Assembly: GCA_910577555.1 (NCBI GenBank)
Contig: CAJTLF010000005.1
Span: 1 to 64,000 of the forward strand
Direction: 5' to 3'
Source of the DNA: an uncultured Christensenella sp.
GTDB taxonomy: Bacteria > Bacillota > Clostridia > Christensenellales > Borkfalkiaceae
DNA length: 64,000 nt
Shown: positions 1 to 8,305 of the stretch, in pieces
Layout of the letters: each line of letters opens with the position of its first letter
Position numbering within the stretch: position 1 is the first letter of the stretch
Notes under the pieces: model-generated
The model's input: the letters and a program-made list of their open reading frames with translations, nothing else
The model's database searches: none
Told to the model about the DNA's origin: nothing
Translations under genes and position numbers: made by a program

Positions 1-216
1 GCCCAAGGACTTGAACAAGTAGCGCAAGCAAAAACCGACGTGGATGAATTCATTCGTAGGTTGAAAATGTATTTTAATTCGCCTACGCTCACTCGCGAAA
101 TGTGTTTGGCATTATTCGACAGACTTATCATCGGCGGCAAAGAAACGGTTACGGGCAAACCGCAAGAGATACATATCTACTACAAGATTGACATCGATTC
201 GGTTTTATCCCCGTAA
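1..216 (+). pseudogene. 3' end of a large serine recombinase (C-terminal fragment)
   Basis: An open frame runs from the window edge to a TAA at 214-216. The 71 visible residues include a stretch reading LTREMCLALFDRLIIGG followed by KPQEIHIYYKID, which resembles the extreme C-terminus of large serine recombinases of Clostridia (the DUF4368-type tail). The catalytic resolvase domain would lie left of the window, so it is unknown whether the gene is intact. It is followed within 40 bases by a second, headless recombinase of the same class, so this is probably the edge of a decayed or nested mobile element. Family call from residue pattern only. Confidence 0.6.
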
Positions 217-256
217 TACCAAAACACCCCCAAAATAGGCTTTATGTCCATTTGGC

Positions 257-1447
257 TTGTTAGAAGGAATTGCAGAATACTACTCGGCAGAGCTTTCGCA
301 AAAAGTTACTCGCGGTATGTATGAGAACCGAAAGAAAGGTTTGTTTTGCGGTGGCAAAATTCCGTTTGGCTATCGGGTTGAAAACAAAAAAGTAATTGTT
401 CAGGAAGACGAAGCCGAAATTGTACGCTATATTTTCAAACAATATGCAGAAGGTAAAATTGCCAGAGAGATTATAAATGAAATTGCCAAAAAGGGAATTT
501 TAGTTGACGGAAAACCTATGCCGCAAAATACATTTTATAACATATTGAGAAGAGAAAAATACATAGGTATTAACCGACACGGCGACGAAGTTTATACCAA
601 CCTCTATCCCCCTATCGTTCCAGAACCGCTTTTCAACGACGTACAAAGTATTTTAGCAATAAATAAAATCGGCTCGTTCAGCAGAAAAACCGACTTTATG
701 TTAAAGGGCAAAGTGATATGTGGTAATTGCGGTTGCCGCATAAACGGTGAAAGCGGGACGTCAGCTACCAATAAACAAATTTACTATTATTATAAATGCG
801 CAGGTAAAAAGAAAAAACTCACCGTTTGTACAAAAGAACCTATTAAGAAAGACGATTTAGAAAACCTTGTCGTAAATGCTACTTTCAGTTTGATAGGCAA
901 CACAGAAAACGTTTCTTTAATTGCCGATGCCGTAATGCAAGCCCACTCAAAGCGGTTGCGTGATAGGTCAATTTTAAATATACTTATAGCTGAACACGAA
1001 GGCATACAAAAGTCTTTGGCGAACATAATGAAAGCTATCGAGCAAGGCATACTGACCGCAACCACTAAAACCCGTATGGAAGAACTTGAAAACCAGCTTT
1101 CACAAATTGAAGATAAAATCGCATTAGAAGAATATTATATGCAGAACCAAATATCCAAAGAGCAAGTTGTTCAATACCTTACCCATACGATACATCAAAA
1201 GGCAGAACTTGTAATAAATACGCTGATAAACAGAATTGTACTTTACGACGACAGAGTAGAAATACATTATAACTATACGGAAAGAACCAGCCCCGACGGA
1301 GTAACACCAGACGAAGGTCGGGGCAACCTAATTGAATTAAGTTCGACTTTCTCGCCAAACTTCTCACCAATCAGTAACAAAGTCGAACTTTTCACAATAA
1401 TGAGAAGTCGGCTTTGTTTTTTTGTGCCGTTAAGTCGTGCAGTTTAG
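257..1447 (+). pseudogene. Large serine recombinase lacking its catalytic domain
   Basis: The 396-residue frame begins at a TTG inside a conserved block (LEGIAEYYSAELSQKVTRG) that in intact relatives follows the N-terminal resolvase domain. The catalytic serine region is missing, and a stop at 236-238 blocks any upstream extension. What remains is the recombinase domain (about residues 1-130), a zinc-ribbon region with CGNCGC and a later paired cysteine (about 150-190), and a coiled-coil segment (about 230-310). Without the N-terminal domain it cannot cut DNA, so it is best read as a truncated relic. The last ~30 residues run through an inverted repeat (1339-1350/1379-1390) and may not be native sequence. 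Confidence 0.8.
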
Positions 1448-1465
1448 GCTGTACGACTTTTCTTT
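1432..1465 (+). terminator. Intrinsic terminator after the recombinase relic
   Basis: An imperfect stem (AAGTCGTGCAG paired with CTGTACGACTT) with a short loop is followed by a T-rich stretch on the plus strand. It overlaps the stop codon of the truncated recombinase. Confidence 0.6.
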
Positions 1466-1575
1466 ACGCGTTACAATTAAGTTTTCAAGCTTAAAACCGC
1501 TTTTATTACTTGTCAAGACAAGCTCACGCCTAACTGCCATTTCAATTTTAATAAGTATTTATTCTAATTAAACTA

Positions 1576-1604
1576 TTGCTAAAAAGGCTTGCGTATGATA
1601 TAAT
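1576..1604 (+). promoter_or_regulatory. Sigma-A type promoter for the 1634-2476 lipoprotein
   Basis: TTGCTA at 1576-1581 and TATAAT at 1599-1604 are separated by 17 bases, with a TATG just upstream of the -10 box. The start codon at 1634 lies about 30 bases downstream with a GGGTG ribosome-binding site in between. Confidence 0.65.
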
Positions 1605-1633
1605 AGTCAAAAATTAAATAAGGGTGTAATGAT

Positions 1634-2476
1634 ATGAAAAAAACTGTTATAGCGTTTTTATTATCGGCTATTACTTGCATAGTATTATTTGCGTTTGCTG
1701 GCTGTACCGATAAGGCTAATCAAATAAAATCAATAACTGATATTGAATACTATGCGGATATGCAATCGGGTGGCGATAAAATAGACGTTTCGTTCGAGAA
1801 CGGAAAAAAGAACGGCTTTCAGTTTACTATTGAAGATAAAAGCAATATAGACGAAATAGTTAATTTGGTACTTACCGCTAAACTTACTAATTTAGGTAAT
1901 GAACCGCCTGCACCTGGCAACAACACTTCGTTTACAATACAACAAGGTACAAAATCTTATAGCATTTCATTAAACGGAATAAATGTCGATAATAATCGTT
2001 ATGTTCTTTCTACAAACGACAAACTTAACGAAAAAATAACCGCTATCGCTACTGAAAAAGGGGCGTTTGATACCGAAGTCGGTGTAATATATAAGGTTAT
2101 CGAGCTTACGGATATCGAAAGTGTCAGCGAAGAAAAAATTACTGTTGACAACAATACAGCTCTTTTAAATTTATTGAGTTCTGATTTTGCCGATTGTGAG
2201 TATTTTTATCTTTTTGATAGCGAAAATTCTGCTGAAAGGTATTATACAACAGGCATAACCGAAAATAAGTTGGCGGCTTATCAATATAAAGCTCACGTTA
2301 CTGCGGGAAAGGGCAAATTGGTGGTAATGTGGCACATATTTCAAAATTATAATTCAACATCTTATTATTTGACGCGCCCGTCGTTGAGTGAAATAAATTT
2401 AGGTAACATCTCATCTTCGACCGAATTTGCTTTTGGGCTTTGGCATAACCACTATTTAACTATTTATTATATTTAA
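1634..2476 (+). CDS. Hypothetical lipoprotein
   Basis: The 280-residue protein starts with a lysine-rich head, a hydrophobic stretch and a lipobox ending FAGC, so it is predicted to be exported and lipid-anchored at Cys23. I do not recognise a family in the mature part, which is rich in polar residues and beta-like segments. It has its own promoter and terminator and stands alone between the recombinase relics and a convergent surface-protein gene. The start is supported by a GGGTG site 7-8 bases upstream. A lineage-specific envelope protein is the most that can be inferred. Confidence 0.75.
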   Translation: MKKTVIAFLLSAITCIVLFAFAGCTDKANQIKSITDIEYYADMQSGGDKIDVSFENGKKNGFQFTIEDKSNIDEIVNLVLTAKLTNLGNEPPAPGNNTSFTIQQGTKSYSISLNGINVDNNRYVLSTNDKLNEKITAIATEKGAFDTEVGVIYKVIELTDIESVSEEKITVDNNTALLNLLSSDFADCEYFYLFDSENSAERYYTTGITENKLAAYQYKAHVTAGKGKLVVMWHIFQNYNSTSYYLTRPSLSEINLGNISSSTEFAFGLWHNHYLTIYYI

Positions 2477-2520
2477 CCATTTTATAGGTTCAACTTTCTT
2501 GGGCGCAATTTCACCAACTG

Positions 2521-2562
2521 AAACTCAACAGAACCCAATATTCGGCTCTGTTGAGTTTTATT
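2521..2562 (+). terminator. Intrinsic terminator of the lipoprotein gene
   Basis: A perfect 12-bp stem (AAACTCAACAGA at 2521-2532 with TCTGTTGAGTTT at 2547-2558) is followed by TATTTT on the plus strand. Confidence 0.85.
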
Positions 2563-2590
2563 TTATAGTTTTAATATTTAAAATTAATAT

Positions 2591-2634
2591 TAAAAAACAC
2601 CCCCGCTTTGGATAAAATTCAAAGCGGGGGTGTT
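2591..2634 (-). terminator. Intrinsic terminator of the 2643-7088 surface-protein gene
   Basis: A 15-bp GC-rich stem (AACACCCCCGCTTTG at 2596-2610 with its complement at 2620-2634) is followed on the minus strand by a T run. It lies 8 bases beyond the stop of the minus-strand gene. Confidence 0.9.
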
Positions 2635-2642
2635 GTGTATGA

Positions 2643-5600
2643 TTAACGTTTCTTTTTGAAAGCTCTTACGATGAAGAACGCACCTGCACCGCCGCCACAG
2701 ACGACTATCGCGCCCACAACCAAGCCAACGATTATACCCGTGTTATCGTTTGTTTTTGGCGTTTCGGGCGTTTCAGGCATCCCGGGTATTTCCGGTGTGG
2801 TTACGGGGGGATTTTCGGCGGCAACTAACCAGTCCACGGTTACCGTGACCGAGCCTTTATTGCCCGCGGCATCGTAAAACTCAATGACGAAAGTGCCGTT
2901 TTCGGTAAACTCGTAAGTGCCGTTACCTTCTGCAAACGAAATACTTTCGCTTGCGTCCACCACTTTAACTACGGCTTTGCTACTGTCGCTCTTATCGTAT
3001 TCCACGCTTGCGGTGGGCGGAGTTCTGTCTATCCAAGTTACCTTTGCCGTTAAGCTGTATACGTTTCCGTCAGCGTCCATATATTCAAAGATATATTCTC
3101 CGTTTTCGGTAAAGGTATAAGTGTTGCTATCGTTTACAAGAGTTATTTCCTGATTGAAAGTTATCGTTACGGTTACGTCTTTATTAGTCGGACCTGAATA
3201 ATCGTAATTCAGCTCTGCCGTGGGCAAAGTTTTATCGATTAAGTTTACTACTATCGTCGAGCTTCCCTTATTGCCCGCTCTGTCCACGTATTCGATTACG
3301 TAAGTACCGTTTTCCGTAAATTCAAACCTTAAGGGGTTGATATTTGCTACTTTTTTGCCCAACGGGTCGATAATAAACCCTTCGTCGTCAACGCTGTAAC
3401 CGATTAATATCGCCTGAGAAATATCGAATTCGGGGTCGTCGGCATTTTCTTTTTCGATTTCGATATCGATAACGTTGCCTTGTTCGTCTATTCTGTATTT
3501 GATATCGTCTCTGAGAACGGTAATATCTTCGTCGGGATTTAAAATTACGACTACCTTATCTTTGACGGGTTTTTCCGTGCTGAATTCCAAATCCGCTTCG
3601 GGAGGCTCGCGGTCTATCCACGAGACGATAGCGGTTGCGCTTCCCCTTACTCCCTTATCGTTCTCAAATTCAAAAGTAAATTCGCCGTTGTTTTCGAAAA
3701 CGAAAGTGTCGCTACCGCCGTTGTTGAGTATGGTGATATGCTCGTCGGGGAATAAATTGTTTAATGTTATAGTGACGCTACCCGTAGTCGGTTCTGTAGT
3801 GCTGTAAATAATAGACGCGGCGGGGCGGTGCTCCTGAGTGGTATCTTCGAAAAAGTTAAATGCCCTTGCCGCAAACCAATTACCGTTACTCGCTCTGTCG
3901 GCGACGATTTTTACGTATAACACGTCGCGCGGCTGTTCTATTTCGAACGACTGAGTATACTTCATTGCGTTTGCGATATCGTTACACTGGTTGGGATAGC
4001 GTAAGTTCTTTCTTTCGGCAAGCTTAAACCACGAAACGCCGTCAAGACTGCCGTAAACCGTACCGTCGATAATTTTTCCGTTACCGCCGCCAGCAGGCAC
4101 GAACTCCACCGCCTTTAAGAAAGTGGGAGCGTCAAGCTTAAAGGAAATGTAACGCTGTGTATCCGCGCCGTTCCAGTTGGAGTGCCATCTTGTATAGTAA
4201 TTTGCGTCTATAGTGTTTAACGCGCCGCCCGCGTGACTTGTAGCCTGAGAAGAAACGGTGTGAAGGCTTAACCGCGAAACCGGGATATATTTTCTCGTAT
4301 CCGGTTGATTGTCTGCCTTGAACGCGAAGGTTCTGGATTCGCTGGGCAGACGGTTTGCGTTGTAGCCTATTCTTATATCAACCGTTTTGTCGCCCGTTAA
4401 ATCGGGTTTCATGGTTTTATACGAAGTCCACGCGTCCGTTGAAGAATATCTCCACTCGTATAAATCGGTTACGCCAACCACTCTGTTTTCCAAATCGTTT
4501 GCAAAAAGCGTGGTGGCGGAGCCGTCATCAGGCAGTACCGACTTAACGATATCAATCGTATATATATTTTGCTCTGCGTATCCTACGCCGTTAAAGTGAA
4601 TTTTTATATCCGTTTCTTCCGTTATGGAAGCAATCTGCGCCGCTGTAAGCGTTACGGAAACGGAGTCTATCCTGTTACTCCACGTTTTTCCGCCGTCAAG
4701 GCTGTAATCCCAGGCAAGACCTTTATCCTTGTAATTCTTACCCAGCATTAATTTGCCGGCGTTTGCGCCGTCGAACGAGAAGGTTGCCGCTTCGAAGCTT
4801 TCCGCCGAGTTGCCCAAGAGCTTATTTGCGATAGCTCTCGTCATTTCAGGTTGGGAAACTCCGTTTACGGGTACGCTCAAGCCAACCTGTTTACCTTTAT
4901 TATACGCGGCTTCAAGGTACATCGAATAGGTTAAAAAACTTGCGCCGTCGTCTAACTTCGGTTCGATTTGCAGTAACAAATCCTTCATAGGGAACGGATA
5001 TTCGTACAAGTTATCCATTAACCGTTTAGCAAGAGCCAGCCATTCTTCCTGCGTAGTGGACGCGTCTTCCTTATACGCGTTGATAAGCCCGTACCAGCCG
5101 TATAAGTGTATAGGCTGAATTTCTACGACTTTATTGTAAATTTCCTTTAACTTATCCGCGTTTGCGGCATTTTCGCCCGTAGCTTCGTAAGTTTCTCCGT
5201 TTTTACTACTCGGGTATTTCGTATATATATCCGCAATAAGTCTTATTTCTTCGGCTTTGTAAAAGTTTTCCCAGTCGGCAAGCGCGTCGCCTGCATAGTG
5301 CGTGTAGCCCGCGCTTCCCGAGTCCATTCCGAAATACGTATTGTCGGAAACTATATTTTTTATGGGGTCGTTCCAAGGGTGGTTACCCCAATTGAGAACG
5401 GAACCCATTACGCTATTGTAGGAAGAATTGACAAGCCCGAATATGTCGTAAAATGATTGCCAGTAAGCAGTGCCGTCCGCCCGTCTTACCTGATACATAT
5501 ACGCCATATGGTTGGGCTGATATATGGTTACCGCAGGCACGCCGAGAATTTGCTGTATAAACACGCCGTTAGTTGAAATTCCGCCGCACCACGCGCCCTT

Positions 5601-7088
5601 TTCATAGAGCATCCACAGCCTGCGTTCGTTATAATTTCCGTATGTGAGCTTGAACTCAGAAAGGTTGTATTTGGCGTTCCACTGCGCATAATAAGCTTGA
5701 GAGTAGAACTTCGAGTGACCGTAACTTGGTCCTGAGTAGGGCATATACGCGTGGCAACTTAAATTGCCGCCTTTTTTTATTCTTACGTACCAGCTGAGCC
5801 ATTCGAGTTCGTCGTCACGGATTTCGATATTGAGAACCTGCATCATTTCGGGAACGGTCAGTCTTTCGAAAACTTCGTTTTTGAGCCAGCCGTTCGCGTG
5901 GAATTTTTTATAAGTGTCGTATCTGAAAAGCGGGTCGGACGGCGGATTGCCGTTTACGTAGCCGCATATGGTGAATTTAATATCCGATGCGTGGGTAAAC
6001 GCCAGCGTTATAATCATTCTCTTATATAAATTGCCGAGCGTTGTGTATTCCGTTTCGGTAGTATCGTTCATATCGTCTTTACGCGCAGAATAAAGCTTGT
6101 GCAAAACGTTGAGCATCTGCGTTTTCAAAGGCGTATTGTTATACAACGGATTGTACTCTCTGGGATATCCTGCGGAAACGAAATATCTTAACGCTTCCAA
6201 ATCGTCCTGTAAAATCCACTGTATAACTTCCTTATGACTCGGACTTAAGTGCGCAAACGCCTGTAATTGTTCGTATTCGAAAAAATCAACGAATTTTCTC
6301 GCTAAAAGAACCTGCTCTTTCTCGTTTAAAAGCTCGTCGTACGATGAATTTTTTATTATTTCGTCGTATTCTGCAACTGTTTTTATAAACTCGTAATCAC
6401 CGTCGTCAACGACGAAACCTTCTTTGTATAAACGGGGATTTGCGTACACCGAATGGTTTGCTTTTAATTTTCCTGCGTTTACCGCTTTTAATTTAAGATA
6501 TTTTTTGTTTTTAATATCTATAGTTATAAACGACGCCTCGTCTTCACCCTTTTTTACGGGCGGGTCTTCTTCCGTTTCCAAAACCCAGTTTTCACCGTCT
6601 ACGGAAGTATAGATATAAAATTTAACCCTTGCGCAGTCAGTTTCGGACAGCCAGTAATCGCCGTAAGACATAGATGCGTCCACGCCGTAATAAGTTGAAA
6701 ACCAATCGTAATTATAAGACGACAGGTCGTAAACTACTTCACTGGGCGCACAAGCCGTTATACCCTTTAAAAACTTTTTGGCAGTTTTATCTACCGTTAA
6801 AGAAATTAAACCGTCGCCCGCTATTGCAGGGTCGGCAGCGTCAAGTACTATTTTACCTGCGGTGCCGAACTCGGGGTCTTTCGAAGCGTAAGATTTACCC
6901 GTATCGTAAGGAATATCGGAAAGGTATACGTACTCCTGCTCCGCGTCGTAAGCCGTTAAATTAATATTCTCCGCATATGCGGAGAAGTTGCTCTTCGTAC
7001 GAAGAGCAACACCTGAAACGAACGCCGCCGCGGCGATACACGCCAGAATTAAAATCAATGCAAATTTAAAATCTTTTCTGAAAATCAT
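2643..7088 (-). CDS. Large anchored surface protein with NPCBM-like, transglutaminase-like, F5/8C-like and Ig-like modules
   Basis: A 1,481-residue exported protein. Residues 9-29 are a hydrophobic signal segment. About 48-225 resembles an NPCBM-type carbohydrate-binding module. About 480-560 has a transglutaminase-like core: Cys501 in EKGAWCGGIS, His527 in QPNHMAYMY and a following aspartate. About 930-1080 matches a discoidin/F5-8C module (WHSNWNGADTQRYISFKL). Four Ig-like repeats with DRTPPTA-type linkers follow, and the C-terminus has a single membrane helix with a KKKR tail. The segment before that helix (PETPKTNDNTG) looks like a degenerate sortase region, but no true LPXTG is present. 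It probably binds host or plant glycans at the cell surface; the substrate of the transglutaminase-like fold is unknown. Codons 27-41 contain two adjacent perfect palindromes. Confidence 0.8.
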   Translation of the reverse strand: MIFRKDFKFALILILACIAAAAFVSGVALRTKSNFSAYAENINLTAYDAEQEYVYLSDIPYDTGKSYASKDPEFGTAGKIVLDAADPAIAGDGLISLTVDKTAKKFLKGITACAPSEVVYDLSSYNYDWFSTYYGVDASMSYGDYWLSETDCARVKFYIYTSVDGENWVLETEEDPPVKKGEDEASFITIDIKNKKYLKLKAVNAGKLKANHSVYANPRLYKEGFVVDDGDYEFIKTVAEYDEIIKNSSYDELLNEKEQVLLARKFVDFFEYEQLQAFAHLSPSHKEVIQWILQDDLEALRYFVSAGYPREYNPLYNNTPLKTQMLNVLHKLYSARKDDMNDTTETEYTTLGNLYKRMIITLAFTHASDIKFTICGYVNGNPPSDPLFRYDTYKKFHANGWLKNEVFERLTVPEMMQVLNIEIRDDELEWLSWYVRIKKGGNLSCHAYMPYSGPSYGHSKFYSQAYYAQWNAKYNLSEFKLTYGNYNERRLWMLYEKGAWCGGISTNGVFIQQILGVPAVTIYQPNHMAYMYQVRRADGTAYWQSFYDIFGLVNSSYNSVMGSVLNWGNHPWNDPIKNIVSDNTYFGMDSGSAGYTHYAGDALADWENFYKAEEIRLIADIYTKYPSSKNGETYEATGENAANADKLKEIYNKVVEIQPIHLYGWYGLINAYKEDASTTQEEWLALAKRLMDNLYEYPFPMKDLLLQIEPKLDDGASFLTYSMYLEAAYNKGKQVGLSVPVNGVSQPEMTRAIANKLLGNSAESFEAATFSFDGANAGKLMLGKNYKDKGLAWDYSLDGGKTWSNRIDSVSVTLTAAQIASITEETDIKIHFNGVGYAEQNIYTIDIVKSVLPDDGSATTLFANDLENRVVGVTDLYEWRYSSTDAWTSYKTMKPDLTGDKTVDIRIGYNANRLPSESRTFAFKADNQPDTRKYIPVSRLSLHTVSSQATSHAGGALNTIDANYYTRWHSNWNGADTQRYISFKLDAPTFLKAVEFVPAGGGNGKIIDGTVYGSLDGVSWFKLAERKNLRYPNQCNDIANAMKYTQSFEIEQPRDVLYVKIVADRASNGNWFAARAFNFFEDTTQEHRPAASIIYSTTEPTTGSVTITLNNLFPDEHITILNNGGSDTFVFENNGEFTFEFENDKGVRGSATAIVSWIDREPPEADLEFSTEKPVKDKVVVILNPDEDITVLRDDIKYRIDEQGNVIDIEIEKENADDPEFDISQAILIGYSVDDEGFIIDPLGKKVANINPLRFEFTENGTYVIEYVDRAGNKGSSTIVVNLIDKTLPTAELNYDYSGPTNKDVTVTITFNQEITLVNDSNTYTFTENGEYIFEYMDADGNVYSLTAKVTWIDRTPPTASVEYDKSDSSKAVVKVVDASESISFAEGNGTYEFTENGTFVIEFYDAAGNKGSVTVTVDWLVAAENPPVTTPEIPGMPETPETPKTNDNTGIIVGLVVGAIVVCGGGAGAFFIVRAFKKKR
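6967..7010. repeat. Two adjacent perfect palindromes inside the signal-peptide codons
   Basis: A 20-bp perfect palindrome (6967-6986) directly abuts a 24-bp perfect palindrome (6987-7010), with no spacer. They encode the residues around the likely signal-peptidase site of the 2643-7088 protein. Similar tandem hairpins lie in the leaders of two other surface genes (11190-11230 and 27114-27149). Confidence 0.9.
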
Positions 7089-7207
7089 TAATTACAAAAC
7101 CTTTTAACTGAATTTCGTTTTTATCGTTTTATAAAATAATTATATCATAATAGGTTATGCTAATCAAATAAAAACCCGTACAATATATGATTATGCAATT
7201 AACGAGC

Positions 7208-7242
7208 AAAAAGGAGTAAAATTGATAATTTTACTCCTTTTT
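7208..7242 (-). terminator. Intrinsic terminator of the bile salt hydrolase gene
   Basis: A 16-bp perfect stem (7208-7223 with 7227-7242) around a 3-base loop has runs of A on the left and T on the right, so it could work in both directions. It follows the minus-strand stop at 7256. Confidence 0.85.
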
Positions 7243-7255
7243 ACGTTATTTTTAT

Positions 7256-8227
7256 TTAATTCTGAAATGATATTTTTTCTTTACGGATAAACGGATAACG
7301 GAAAAGACCGGAGCTTTCCAAATTTTCTTTATTCATATCCACTGCCGTTACGGCTCGGTTTTGGTAAGTTGAATAATAATATATACCCTTATCCGCGTTG
7401 CAGCACGACGAATATATCGTTGTTTCGTACTCGTCTTTGCCTAAAATACAGTTGCCGCGCGGCACTTCCACACTGCCGAGAATATGGAAAAACTGGCTGA
7501 TACTCTCTTCTTCCGAATTTCCCGAAACGGAATTCAGCTTAGTAAACGCCGCCCTTACGAAACGCGATTGCGAAGAATAATCGCCCGGAAGCCCTATCCC
7601 GCCCATACCCTGACTGTAGGGTTTCAGGTTAAGTTTATCCGAAAACCCGTTGCGCGGTTTGCGGGCGGTTACGGTTAAATAATTGTTCAGGTTGAATAGC
7701 TGTACGGGAAACTGCGGGTTGTTGGTTAGCACGCCGACTGGGTTGGGGTAAATTTTTAAACCTTCATTCACGCTTTCGACTGTTATTGCGCCGCTCTTGT
7801 CCGCGATAATCCAGTGTAGTTCCGCAACCGGTAAATACTCGCTGTAACGCGCAGGCGTTATATTGATTTTTTCAAGTTCTTTTACAGCCTGTTTAACCGT
7901 TGCGCACTTGCCGAGTATATACGGCAGAACGGCGTATTGCGGCACGTTTACTTTGCCTTTTACGGGTTTACGGTAAACGGCGTTGCCTACGAAATTAAGT
8001 CCCGCCATACACAGTCCTTTTTCGTTTACTCCGTCGTAATAAAGCGGATAATTTTCGGGAACGTATGCCGTGCCTATTATTGCGTAATGATTTTCGAGTA
8101 TTCCGTCGCCGTAATTCAGCGCGAAATTTCTCGGCGTTACCACCACTTCTTCGGCATAGGAAAAACCGTAATCGAGCGTGCGCCCGAAGTAAAAATTTTT
8201 AGTTTTATAAGTTACTGCCGTACACAT
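7256..8227 (-). CDS. bsh: Choloylglycine (bile salt) hydrolase family protein
   Basis: A 323-residue Ntn-hydrolase of the linear amide C-N hydrolase family, close in length and pattern to Clostridium bile salt hydrolases. These cut glycine or taurine from conjugated bile salts. After Met removal, Cys2 is the nucleophile. Other visible active-site residues are Arg16 and Asp19 (FGRTLDY), Asn78 (AGLNFVG), Asn169 (VLTNNPQF) and Arg222 (SSQSRFVR). The start is fixed by Cys2, yet no Shine-Dalgarno is visible and the ATG lies only about 30 bases after the hairpin at 8260-8285. There is no signal peptide, so it acts in the cytoplasm. Penicillin V acylase is the main alternative; the overall pattern favours bile salts. 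Confidence 0.85.
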   Translation of the reverse strand: MCTAVTYKTKNFYFGRTLDYGFSYAEEVVVTPRNFALNYGDGILENHYAIIGTAYVPENYPLYYDGVNEKGLCMAGLNFVGNAVYRKPVKGKVNVPQYAVLPYILGKCATVKQAVKELEKINITPARYSEYLPVAELHWIIADKSGAITVESVNEGLKIYPNPVGVLTNNPQFPVQLFNLNNYLTVTARKPRNGFSDKLNLKPYSQGMGGIGLPGDYSSQSRFVRAAFTKLNSVSGNSEEESISQFFHILGSVEVPRGNCILGKDEYETTIYSSCCNADKGIYYYSTYQNRAVTAVDMNKENLESSGLFRYPFIRKEKISFQN

Positions 8228-8253
8228 AAAATTAGCATAAGCAATACGGGCAA

Positions 8254-8286
8254 AAAAATTCCCCAGCGTAAAACGCGGGGGAATGC
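8254..8286 (-). terminator. Intrinsic terminator of the 8306-11143 gene
   Basis: A stem of ATTCCCC plus GCGT paired with ACGC plus GGGGAAT (about 8260-8286) is followed on the minus strand by seven T residues. Confidence 0.8.
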
Positions 8287-8305
8287 TTAAAAGTAACTAT
8301 TAAAA

